Below, in pieces: positions 16,512 through 24,020 of a stretch of 28,587 bases of DNA (positions within the stretch are counted from its first letter, which is position 1; each line of letters begins with the position of its first letter). The stretch covers positions 1 to 28,587 of the forward strand of contig CAMMBO010000005.1 of assembly GCA_946494435.1 (NCBI GenBank). The letters are read 5' to 3'. The notes under the pieces were generated by a model. That model searched no databases and had not been told where the DNA came from. It saw only the letters and a list, made by a program, of their open reading frames with translations. A program made the position numbers and the translations under genes. The DNA comes from an uncultured Mycoplasmatota bacterium (GTDB lineage Bacteria; Bacillota_I; Bacilli_A; RF39; UBA660).

Positions 16512-17828
16512 TTATGGTCCTTCTACATCAGTTCCGTTTTCTTCTTCATCTGATGGAGTAATATCAGTACTTGGTCCATCGTAATCAATGTCTTCTTCTG
16601 TATATCTTTCCTTAGTGAATCCAAAGTTTACAGAAACTTTAGCACCAAGTTGAGCGAAATCATAGTTATCTATATCTTGTCCTTCAAGATAAATATATAC
16701 TCTTACTTTAGTAATACTATTTGGAGCAAGTGTCATAAATTGTGGTCTTTCTGCTCCTGCAATATTTTTCATTGTATCAGTAAAGTTTGGATATTCTACT
16801 AATTTATATGGGGCTTTATCTTCTGCTGCAGCATAAGTAGCATAACCTATTGTATTAGTAGCATATGTATTGAATGCAGTTCCATCATAAATATTTACAC
16901 CATCAGCAACATCAATTCTTCTACTAATTGCATATGTAGGATATGCTGTACCATTAACTATATCATTACAAGTTGTAGTACCATCATCACTTTCTGTATA
17001 TGAACTAGAAGAATAAACATCAGCAGCTGTTCTTGCTAAACAAGATTTATCATACCAATTGATAGCATTTTGAACGTGATCAGTATCATTTGGTTCCCAA
17101 ATTTGAGCACTACGACAAATTCCTGTTACTGGAGCAGCTCCATCTTCATCGTCAGCACAAGTCATTCCTGTAATAGTTGCTTGATCTGTTGTATCTCCTT
17201 CTACACGTCCTATTTGTGTAAATGCCACTCTTAATGAGTTTTCAATACCTGTATTTGGTACTCCACCTTCATCTGCTACTTTTACAGATGAATTTGTATT
17301 TAAGTAAATTGCTTCTTCATTATCTGGGTCATTATCAATATAATATTCATCTCCAGATAAGTTTTTAATGAATAAATCAAACGCTACATAACCATCACCT
17401 TCAATATAAGCTTGAGTGTTTGGTTCTTGATTTGTATAGTTATTAACTTGTGCAGATAATAATCTATAACCTCCAGGTACGGCTGTTAAACTTGATTTTT
17501 CAAATAATTTCATTCTTGATGTTGTACTATCCATATCTCCAACAGATGATAGAGGTATTAATTCTACACCATCTAATTTATTTGTATTATTGTCATATTG
17601 TGTTGCTTCATTAACATCAAGATTATATTTCCAATCAATTCCATCCATTGATAGGAATAATCCTTCTGTTGTAGCAATATTTATATCAAATTCTGATACT
17701 TCTACTCGCTTCATTCCTATAAACCAAGCATATGTTGATACAGCTAAGATTATTGCTATTAAAGAACACATTGCGACTAACTTTCTAATTTTCTTAGAAT
17801 GTTTCTCATTATGTTTCTTCCTTTTCAT
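16512..17828 (-). CDS. A-type paired surface protein, pair 3 (A3, 438 aa)
   Basis: Start at ATG 17826-17828 with GGGAGG 4 bp upstream; in-frame codons further out are not needed. Basic N-terminus (KRKKHNEKHSKKIRK), hydrophobic helix, then VSTYAWFIGMKRVEVSEF. Shared A-type blocks: FDINIATTEGLFLSMDG, LIPLSSVGDMDSTTSRMKLF, GGYRLLSAQVNNYT, GYVAFDLFIKNLSG, GIENSLRVAFTQIGR, IWEPNDTDHVQNAINWYDKS, YPTYAISRRIDVADGVNIYDG and RVYIYLEGQDIDNYDFAQLG. Four conserved cysteines in two pairs (MTCADD/GICRSA and KSCLAR/TTCNDI). The protein ends in an acidic tail after DIDYDGPSTDITPS with no anchor. Secreted, presumably SipW-cleaved, and probably a major subunit together with B3 just upstream. Confidence 0.82.
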   Translation of the reverse strand: MKRKKHNEKHSKKIRKLVAMCSLIAIILAVSTYAWFIGMKRVEVSEFDINIATTEGLFLSMDGIDWKYNLDVNEATQYDNNTNKLDGVELIPLSSVGDMDSTTSRMKLFEKSSLTAVPGGYRLLSAQVNNYTNQEPNTQAYIEGDGYVAFDLFIKNLSGDEYYIDNDPDNEEAIYLNTNSSVKVADEGGVPNTGIENSLRVAFTQIGRVEGDTTDQATITGMTCADDEDGAAPVTGICRSAQIWEPNDTDHVQNAINWYDKSCLARTAADVYSSSSYTESDDGTTTCNDIVNGTAYPTYAISRRIDVADGVNIYDGTAFNTYATNTIGYATYAAAEDKAPYKLVEYPNFTDTMKNIAGAERPQFMTLAPNSITKVRVYIYLEGQDIDNYDFAQLGAKVSVNFGFTKERYTEEDIDYDGPSTDITPSDEEENGTDVEGP

Positions 17829-17896
17829 AATTCCTCCCACTTTTATCATATATAGTACTGAAGGATAATAAATATTATCCCTCAGCTTATATTGTT

Positions 17897-19294
17897 TTAA
17901 CTAAAATTCCAAGCACCATCAGTCTTAGTTGCAGTTTTATCTGTTCCACCATCTTTAAATGTAAAGCTTGTTATTGTTTTTGGAACACTAAATTCTCCTG
18001 CTCCTGAACTCCAAGTAATTTCCTCTGGAGAAATGTCAGTAATTTCACCTGTAGCAGAATATTTTACAGCTTCATTTCTTTTTACATCTTCTGGTAACTC
18101 TGGATTTCCATCATAATCAATATCTTCACCATAGAATCTTTCTTTAGTGAATCCAAATGATACTGAAATTTTCTTACCAAGTGATGCAAAGTCATAGTTA
18201 TCTATATCTTGTCCTTCGATATAAACATATACTCTTACTTTAGTAATACTATTTGGAGCAAGTGTCATAAATGTAGGACGTTCTACTCCTTGTAAGTTTT
18301 TCTCTGTATCTGTAAATGTATCAAGATCTACTAATTTTCCATCAGCAGCTGTTGGTGAAATACTATTAGTATAACCATTATAATCAGCACCATCATACAC
18401 ATCTACTGTATCTGTTTCATCGATAACTCCACTTACTACATAAGTATGATAAGCTGTTCCATCACTAACAGTACCACAAGCACCATTATATGATGCATCA
18501 TCAAATACATCATCTGCAATTCTCTTTTTACAAGATGCATTATACCAATTTATAGCATTCTCTACGTGTTTAGTATCGTTTGGCTCCCAGATTTGAGCAT
18601 TTCTTTGATCACAAATCTTAGTAGAACCATTACTTCCAGAACAATCAATACCAGTAATTGCAGTTGTATCTACTGTATCTGCTTTAACACGACCTACTTG
18701 AGCGAATGCTACTCTAACAGAGTTTTCAATACCTGTATTTTGTTCACCACCGTTTGTTGAAGCAGAAGCTTTTGATTCAGGTGTTAAGTAAATTGCTTCT
18801 TCATTAAGTGGATCATAATTTGTATAATACTCTTCTCCTGATAAGTTCTTAATGAATAAGTCAAATGCTACATAGCCATCAACTTCAGCTCCAGCACTGT
18901 TATTAATACGGCTAGACATCAAACGATAACCACCTTCAGTAGCAGTTAAACTACCTTTTTCAAACATAATTAGTTTTGATGTATCAGGGTCCATCGCTCC
19001 TACTGTTGATAAAGGTACAAGTCCTTCTCCACCCCAGCTATTAGTGTTACCTACGTAACTAGCATCATTATAATTTGTTTCATTAATGGTTACTGTATCA
19101 TCCCAATCAGTACCATTAAGTGATAAACTCAAACTTTCTGTTGTGGCAATAGAAATATCAAAACTTGAAACGTTAACAGTCTTCATACCTATAAACCACG
19201 CATAAGTAGAAACACCTAAAATTAATGCACATAAAGCTGTTCCAACTGCCAACTTTTTAACGCGCTTTTCGTGTTTCTTGTTTCTTTGTTTCAT
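17897..19294 (-). CDS. B-type paired surface protein, pair 3 (B3, 465 aa)
   Basis: Start: GGAGAAGGG, 4 bp, ATG. Basic N-terminus (MKQRNKKHEKRVKK), helix, then VSTYAWFIGMKTVNVSSF. B-type blocks: FDISIATTESLSLSLNG, NSWGGEGLVPLSTVGAMDPD, IMFEKGSLTATEGGYRLMSS, GYVAFDLFIKNLSGEEYYT, GIENSVRVAFAQVGR, IWEPNDTKHVENAINWYNAS, DVYDGADYNGY and RVYVYIEGQDIDNYDFASLG. Four cysteines in two pairs, as in the A proteins. After FTKERFYGEDIDYDG the B proteins carry an additional ~60 residues with a small beta module (ITWSSGAGEFSVP, ITSFTFKDGG, DGAWNFS). B3's final residues are the most diverged of the three. It is preceded by the longest leader (~255 nt) with an 18-bp hairpin. Confidence 0.82.
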   Translation of the reverse strand: MKQRNKKHEKRVKKLAVGTALCALILGVSTYAWFIGMKTVNVSSFDISIATTESLSLSLNGTDWDDTVTINETNYNDASYVGNTNSWGGEGLVPLSTVGAMDPDTSKLIMFEKGSLTATEGGYRLMSSRINNSAGAEVDGYVAFDLFIKNLSGEEYYTNYDPLNEEAIYLTPESKASASTNGGEQNTGIENSVRVAFAQVGRVKADTVDTTAITGIDCSGSNGSTKICDQRNAQIWEPNDTKHVENAINWYNASCKKRIADDVFDDASYNGACGTVSDGTAYHTYVVSGVIDETDTVDVYDGADYNGYTNSISPTAADGKLVDLDTFTDTEKNLQGVERPTFMTLAPNSITKVRVYVYIEGQDIDNYDFASLGKKISVSFGFTKERFYGEDIDYDGNPELPEDVKRNEAVKYSATGEITDISPEEITWSSGAGEFSVPKTITSFTFKDGGTDKTATKTDGAWNFS

Positions 19295-19556
19295 AATTCC
19301 CTTCTCCTTTTCTCTAATCTTAAAAGAAACTAAACTAGAATTCTAAACTTGTGTTACCTTACGAAAAACCAGGCTTTTTTTCATAAAATAACACGAAATT
19401 TTTAGTTTTCGAGTTTAAAATCCCAAAGCATTAGACCATAATGCCTATAATATTATAAATAATACCACCGACTTCTGTATAGGAAATAAACTTAGTGAAA
19501 AACATCTTGAAACAACCCATACTATATACACTCCGATATCTTTATAATATAGTTTA
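19295..19556 (-). promoter_or_regulatory. Structured 5' leader of the B3-A3 operon
   Basis: About 255 nt of untranslated RNA in a gap that contains no gene. Two hairpins are visible in minus-strand RNA. The first (around 19427-19445) pairs AGGCAUUA with UAAUGCUU. The second spans 19351-19394: 18 continuous pairs, three of them G-U, closing an 8-nt loop AAGCCUGG. The G-U pairs exist only in the minus-strand transcript, which favours an RNA role. The pair 2 leader has hairpins in the same order and a matching loop. I do not recognise it as a known riboswitch. Confidence 0.6.
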
Positions 19557-19600
19557 ATTATAGCAATAACGAATTGAGGAAGTCAATATATTTTGTCGAA
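19528..19600 (-). promoter_or_regulatory. Conserved promoter block P3 (B3-A3 operon)
   Basis: On the minus strand: TTCGACAAAA (19591-19600), 4 bp, TTGACT (19581-19586), 18 bp, TATAAT (19557-19562), then TATATTATAAAGATATCGG and AGTGTA at the predicted RNA start. The same elements occur at 22571-22644 and 26201-26276. A near-consensus housekeeping promoter with a possible operator next to the -35. Confidence 0.8.
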
Positions 19601-19642
19601 TTTTCGGTTATTTTGTAGAAGTTTACAATATTAATATTATGC

Positions 19643-19671
19643 AAAAAAAAGAAGTCTTTTTTGACTTCTTT
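19643..19671 (-). terminator. Rho-independent terminator after A2
   Basis: AAAGAAGTC pairs with GACTTCTTT (19648-19656 and 19663-19671) with a 6-nt A loop in the transcript, followed by a long U run. It overlaps the A2 stop codon and ends the pair 2 operon. Confidence 0.85.
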
Positions 19672-20980
19672 AAGGCTGTATTTCTTCATCTTCTGATGGA
19701 GTAATATCAGTACTTGGTCCATCGTAGTCGATGTCTCCTTCTGTATATCTTTCTTTAGTAAATCCAAAGTTTACAGAAACTTTAGCACCAAGTTGAGCAA
19801 AATCATAGTTATCTATATCTTGTCCTTCAAGATAAATATATACTCTTAGTTTAGTAATACTATTTGGTGCAAGAGTCATAAATTGTGGTCTATCTGCACC
19901 TGCAATATCTTTCATTGTATCAGTGAAATATGGGAAGCTAACTAATTTATAAGCAGCTTTACCATCAGAATCAGCAGCACTATATGTAGGATATTTACTA
20001 GATTCAATACTATTTGCTGTATATTTATTAAATGCTGTACCATCATAAACATTTACTTCATCAGCAACATCTATTCTTCTACTAATTGCATATGTAGGAT
20101 AACTTGTTCCATTAGAAATTGTATTACAAGTTGTAGTATCACCATCAGTATAAGATGCATCACTATCAACATCAGCAGCTGTTCTTGCTAAACAAGATTT
20201 ATCATACCAGTTAATTGCATTTTGAACGTGATCAGTATCGTTTGGCTCCCAAATTTGAGCACTACGACAAATTCCTGTTACTTGAGCAGCTCCATCTTCA
20301 TCGTCAGCACAAGTCATACCAGTAATTGTATCTTGATCTGTTGTATCTGCTTTAACACGTCCAAGTTGCGTAAAGGCAACTCTAATTGAATTTTCAATAC
20401 CTGTATTTTCTACTCCACCATCTGTTGCAACAGTTACACTAGAATCTGTATTTAAGTAAATTGCTTCTTCATTTTCTGGATTATTTGTAACATAATATTC
20501 TTCTCCAGATAAGTTTTTAATGAATAAATCAAATGCTACATAACCATCACCTTCAATATAAGCTTGAGTGTTTGGTTCTTGTTCAGTATAGTTATTAACT
20601 TGTGCAGATAATAATCTATAACCTCCAGGTACGGCTGTTAAACTTGATTTTTCAAATAATTTCATTCTTGATGTAGTACTATCCATATCTCCAACAGATG
20701 ATAGAGGAATTAATTCTACATCATCTATTTTATTTGTATTATTTTCATATTGTGTTGCAGTATTAACATCCAAATTATACTTCCAATCAATACCATCCAT
20801 TGATAAAAACAATCCTTCAGTAGTTGCAATATTAATATCAAATTCTGATACTTCTACCCTCTTCATACCAATAAACCACGCATAAGTTGATACACTTAAG
20901 AAGATAGCGATTAAACAGCAAAATGCAGCTAACTTTCTAATTTTCTTAGAATGTTTTTCATTATATTTTTTCTTTTTCAT
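19670..20980 (-). CDS. A-type paired surface protein, pair 2 (A2, 436 aa)
   Basis: Start at ATG 20978-20980 with AAGGAGG ~10 bp upstream, 15 bp after the B2 stop. Signal: MKKKKYNEKHSKKIRKLAAF, helix, VSTYAWFIGMKRVEVSEF (TYAWF at 32-36). Same A-type blocks and the same four cysteines as A3 (MTCADD/GICRSA, KSCLAR/TTCNTI). The signal region is almost identical to that of A1, while the YTEQEPNTQAYIEGDGY segment is almost identical to A3, so the gene looks mosaic. The differences cluster in short stretches (for example SSKYPTYSAADSDGKAAYK), as expected for exposed loops. It ends in DITPSEDEEIQP with no anchor. Secreted, probably one half of the pair 2 fibre subunit. Confidence 0.82.
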   Translation of the reverse strand: MKKKKYNEKHSKKIRKLAAFCCLIAIFLSVSTYAWFIGMKRVEVSEFDINIATTEGLFLSMDGIDWKYNLDVNTATQYENNTNKIDDVELIPLSSVGDMDSTTSRMKLFEKSSLTAVPGGYRLLSAQVNNYTEQEPNTQAYIEGDGYVAFDLFIKNLSGEEYYVTNNPENEEAIYLNTDSSVTVATDGGVENTGIENSIRVAFTQLGRVKADTTDQDTITGMTCADDEDGAAQVTGICRSAQIWEPNDTDHVQNAINWYDKSCLARTAADVDSDASYTDGDTTTCNTISNGTSYPTYAISRRIDVADEVNVYDGTAFNKYTANSIESSKYPTYSAADSDGKAAYKLVSFPYFTDTMKDIAGADRPQFMTLAPNSITKLRVYIYLEGQDIDNYDFAQLGAKVSVNFGFTKERYTEGDIDYDGPSTDITPSEDEEIQP

Positions 20981-20995
20981 CTAACCATTACCTCC

Positions 20996-22393
20996 TTAAT
21001 TTATTTGCCAACTACCAGCAGTGTTAGTAGCAGTTTTTAAAGTACCTTCATCTTTAAATGTAAATGTATCAATTGTATTTGGAACTCTAAATTGTTTAGC
21101 ACCTGAACTCCAAGTAATTGCATCTGGTGTGATATCTGTAATTGCACCAGTAGGTTCATAATCAACTGCAGTTACATCTCTAACTACATCAGCAGGTAAT
21201 TGTGGATCTCCATCATAATCAATATCTTCACCATAGAATCTTTCTTTAGTAAATCCAAATGATACTGATATTTTCTTACCAAGAGATGCAAAATCATAAT
21301 TATCAATATCTTGTCCTTCAATATATACATATACTCTTACTTTAGTAATACTGTTTGGTGCAAGTGTCATAAATGTAGGACGATCAACACCTTGTAGATT
21401 TTTCTCAGTATCTGTAAATGTATCAAGATCTACCAATTTACCATCAGCAGCTGTTGGAGAAATACTTTTTTTATAACCATTATAATCTTCTCCATCATAT
21501 ACATCTACTGTATCTGTTTCATCAATTTCACCACTTACAACATAAGTTGAATAAGCAGTTCCATCACTAACAGTACCACAAGCACCTGCATATGATCCTT
21601 CATCCATTACACTATCACCAGTTCTTTTCTCGCAAGATTCATTATACCAATTAATAGCATTTTGAACGTGTTTTGTATCGTTAGGCTCCCATACTTGTGC
21701 ATCTCTTTGATCACAAATCTTAGTAGAACCACCAGTACCAGCACAGCTTATTCCTGTAATAGTACCAGGATCCTCTGTATCTGCTTCAACACGTCCTACT
21801 TGAGCGAATGCAACTCTTACAGAGTTTTCAATACCTGATTTAGCTTCTTCTCCAACCATAGCAGATTTAACTGTAGATTCAGGTGTTAAATAAATTGCTT
21901 CTTCATTTTGTGGATCATAATTTGTATAATATTCTTCACCTGAGAAGTTTTTAATAAATAAATCAAAGGCAACATAACCATCTGTTTCAGCTGTAGTATT
22001 ATCTACTTGACTAGCCATTAAACGATAACCACCAGCAGTTGCAGTTAAACTACCTTTTTCAAACATAATTAATCTTGATGTATCTGGACTCATAGCACCT
22101 GTTGTAGAAATAGGAACAAGTCCTTCTCCACCCCAACTGTTAGTATTCCCATCGTAACTAGCAGTATCATAATTTTCTTCATTGATATTTACTTCATAAT
22201 CCCAAGTCTCACCGTCAAGAGAAAGCATTAAACTCTCAGTACTAGCAATTGAAATATCGAAACTTGAAACATTAACAGTTTTCATACCAATGAACCAAGC
22301 ATAAGTAGAAACTCCTAGGATAATTGCACATAATGCAGTTGCAATCCCGAGTTTCCTTAAGCGTTTTTCATGTTTTTTGTTTCTTTTTTTCAT
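20996..22393 (-). CDS. B-type paired surface protein, pair 2 (B2, 465 aa)
   Basis: Start: AAGGAGAGAG, ~7 bp, ATG. Signal MKKRNKKHEKRLRKLGIAT, helix, VSTYAWFIGMKTVNVSSF. All B-type blocks are present, with IWEPND replaced by VWEPNDTKHVQNAINWYNES, and four paired cysteines (ISCAGTG/TKICDQR, ESCEKR/GACGTV). The C-terminal module (AITWSSGAKQFRVP, IDTFTFKDEG, AGSWQIN) closely resembles that of B1. Heads its own operon behind promoter P2 and a ~200-nt structured leader; A2 follows within 15 bp. Likely secreted by the SipW route and assembled with A2. Confidence 0.82.
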   Translation of the reverse strand: MKKRNKKHEKRLRKLGIATALCAIILGVSTYAWFIGMKTVNVSSFDISIASTESLMLSLDGETWDYEVNINEENYDTASYDGNTNSWGGEGLVPISTTGAMSPDTSRLIMFEKGSLTATAGGYRLMASQVDNTTAETDGYVAFDLFIKNFSGEEYYTNYDPQNEEAIYLTPESTVKSAMVGEEAKSGIENSVRVAFAQVGRVEADTEDPGTITGISCAGTGGSTKICDQRDAQVWEPNDTKHVQNAINWYNESCEKRTGDSVMDEGSYAGACGTVSDGTAYSTYVVSGEIDETDTVDVYDGEDYNGYKKSISPTAADGKLVDLDTFTDTEKNLQGVDRPTFMTLAPNSITKVRVYVYIEGQDIDNYDFASLGKKISVSFGFTKERFYGEDIDYDGDPQLPADVVRDVTAVDYEPTGAITDITPDAITWSSGAKQFRVPNTIDTFTFKDEGTLKTATNTAGSWQIN

Positions 22394-22600
22394 AAAAAAA
22401 CTCTCTCCTTTTTATTATCATTATACAACTTATTCTTTAGTATATTAACCAGGCATTAATAACTTAAAAGAATAATTTTTTTGGCATTAAATGCCATATT
22501 ATAAACAATATCAATAATAGTGTACAGCAAAAAAACTGCAAAAAACATTCTGTAACTACTTATATAATCATACACCCCGATATCTTTATAATATATTTCA
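22394..22600 (-). promoter_or_regulatory. Structured 5' leader of the B2-A2 operon
   Basis: About 200 nt of untranslated RNA, no gene. Hairpin 1 (22482-22496) is UGGCAU-UUA-AUGCCA. Hairpin 2 (22430-22475) has a perfect 9-bp base (UUAUUCUUU with AAAGAAUAA), an internal loop, then AUUAA with UUAAU around the loop UGCCUGG. Stem sequences differ from those in the B3 leader while the loop GCCUGG and the order of hairpins are kept. It ends 37 nt before the B2 start codon. Confidence 0.6.
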
Positions 22601-22644
22601 ATTATAACAATAGCAATATCAAAAATCAATATATTTTGTCGAAA
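22571..22644 (-). promoter_or_regulatory. Conserved promoter block P2 (B2-A2 operon)
   Basis: TTTCGACAAAA (22634-22644), 4 bp, TTGATT (22624-22629), 17 bp, TATAAT (22601-22606), then the conserved TATATTATAAAGATATCGG and GGTGTA (one A-to-G change relative to the other two copies). Confidence 0.8.
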
Positions 22645-22662
22645 ATTGTATTTTTTTGACAG

Positions 22663-22693
22663 AAAAAAACGAGGAAAGATTTACCTCGTTTTT
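22663..22693 (-). terminator. Rho-independent terminator after A1
   Basis: AAAACGAGG pairs with CCTCGTTTT (22666-22674 and 22684-22692), loop of nine bases, followed by a U run on the minus strand, just after the A1 stop codon. It ends the first pair operon. Confidence 0.85.
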
Positions 22694-22697
22694 ATAT

Positions 22698-24005
22698 CTA
22701 CATACCTGCTTCTTCTTCAGCAGAAGGTGTTATATCAGTACTTGGTCCTTCGTAATCAATATCATCTTCTATATATCTTTCCTTAGTAAATCCAAAGTTA
22801 ACAGAAACTTTAGCACCAAGTTGAGCAAAATCGTAGTTATCTATATCTTGTCCTTCAAGATAAATATACACTCTTAATTTAGTAATACTATTTGGAGCAA
22901 GTGTCATAAACTGTGGTCTATCAGCTCCAGCGTTATCTTTCATTGTATCTGTAAAGTATGGATACTCTACTAATTTATAATTAGTTTTTGTTTCTGCAGC
23001 TTCATAAGTAGCATAATCTGTAGAATTTGCAGCATAAGTATTAAATGCTGTTCCATCATATATGTTAACTTGATCAGCAACATCTATTCTTCTACTAATT
23101 GCATATGTTGGATAAGCAGTACCATTAACAATTTGATTACAAGTAGTATTATCATCCTCGCTAGGAGTATAAGATGCATCATTATCAACATCAGCAGCTG
23201 TTCTTGCTAGACAAGAAGTATTATACCAATTGATAGCATTTTGAACATGTGCTGTATCATTAGGCTCCCAAATTTGAGCATTACGACAAATTCCTGTAAC
23301 AGGATATGTTCCTTCTTGGTCATCAGCACAAGTCATTGCTGTAATTGTACTAACTGCTTCCGGAGCTTCAGTATTTTCAATACGTCCAATTTGTGTAAAT
23401 GCAACTCTAATTGAATTTTCAATACCTGTATTTTGTACTCCACCATCTGCTGCAACTGTAACACTAGAGTTTGTATTTAAATAAATTGCTTCTTCATTTT
23501 CTGGGTTATTCTCTATATAATATTCTTCTCCAGATAAGTTCTTAACAAATAAATCAAATGCAACATAACCATCACCTTCAATGTATTCACCAGTTGTATC
23601 TTCTGTATCAGTATAGTTATTAACTTGTGCAGATAATAATCTATAACCTCCAGGTACTGCTGTTAAACTTGATTTTTCAAATAATTTCATTCTTGATGTA
23701 GTACTATCCATATCTCCTACTGAAGATAAAGGTATTAATTCTACACCATCTATTTTATTAGTATTATTTTCATATTGTGTTGCTTCATTAACATCTAAGT
23801 TATATGTCCAATCAGAACCATCCATTGATAAGAATAATCCTTCTGTAGTTGCAATATTAATATCAAATTCTGATACTTTAACAGTCTTCATACCTATAAA
23901 CCATGCATAAGTTGATACACTTAAGAAGATAGCGATTAAACAGCAAAATGCAGCTAATTTTCTAATTTTCTTAGAATGTTTCTCATTATATTTTTTCTTT
24001 TTCAT
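22698..24005 (-). CDS. A-type paired surface protein, pair 1 (A1, 435 aa)
   Basis: Start at ATG 24003-24005, AAGGAGG ~10 bp upstream, 15 bp after the B1 stop. Signal as in A2 (MKKKKYNEKHSKKIRKLAAF, VSTYAWFIGMKTVKVSEF), including long runs of identical DNA. It keeps the A-type blocks and four cysteines (MTCADD/GICRNA, TSCLAR/TTCNQI). Where A2 and A3 read EPNTQAYIEGD it has EDTTGEYIEGD, and around residue 215 it has ENTEAPEAVSTITAM, so loops differ while the framework is kept. Acidic end (DITPSAEEEAGM), no anchor. Third gene of the operon 26158-22698. Confidence 0.82.
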   Translation of the reverse strand: MKKKKYNEKHSKKIRKLAAFCCLIAIFLSVSTYAWFIGMKTVKVSEFDINIATTEGLFLSMDGSDWTYNLDVNEATQYENNTNKIDGVELIPLSSVGDMDSTTSRMKLFEKSSLTAVPGGYRLLSAQVNNYTDTEDTTGEYIEGDGYVAFDLFVKNLSGEEYYIENNPENEEAIYLNTNSSVTVAADGGVQNTGIENSIRVAFTQIGRIENTEAPEAVSTITAMTCADDQEGTYPVTGICRNAQIWEPNDTAHVQNAINWYNTSCLARTAADVDNDASYTPSEDDNTTCNQIVNGTAYPTYAISRRIDVADQVNIYDGTAFNTYAANSTDYATYEAAETKTNYKLVEYPYFTDTMKDNAGADRPQFMTLAPNSITKLRVYIYLEGQDIDNYDFAQLGAKVSVNFGFTKERYIEDDIDYEGPSTDITPSAEEEAGM

Positions 24006-24020
24006 CTAACCATTACCTCC

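Noticed and set aside
17590..17868. Plus-strand open frame opposite the A3 signal region
   Set aside because: Shadow of A3; no ribosome binding site, and its sequence mirrors the A3 codons.
18566..18760. Plus-strand frame opposite B3 (and the similar one at 24651-24920 opposite B1)
   Set aside because: Both mirror the same conserved IWEPND/GIENS region of the B genes, so they recur only because the real genes are paralogues.
19295..19556. Cyclic di-GMP or other known riboswitch in the B3 leader
   Set aside because: I could not match the conserved core of any riboswitch class I know; the hairpins and loop are described as unrecognised instead.
19558..19767. Minus-strand frame of 69 codons across the A2 end and P3
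   Set aside because: It overlaps the A2 C-terminus in another frame and runs through the terminator and promoter block; no ribosome binding site.
22656..22877. Plus-strand frame across the A1 terminator
   Set aside because: It covers a clear minus-strand terminator and the end of A1, with no start signal.
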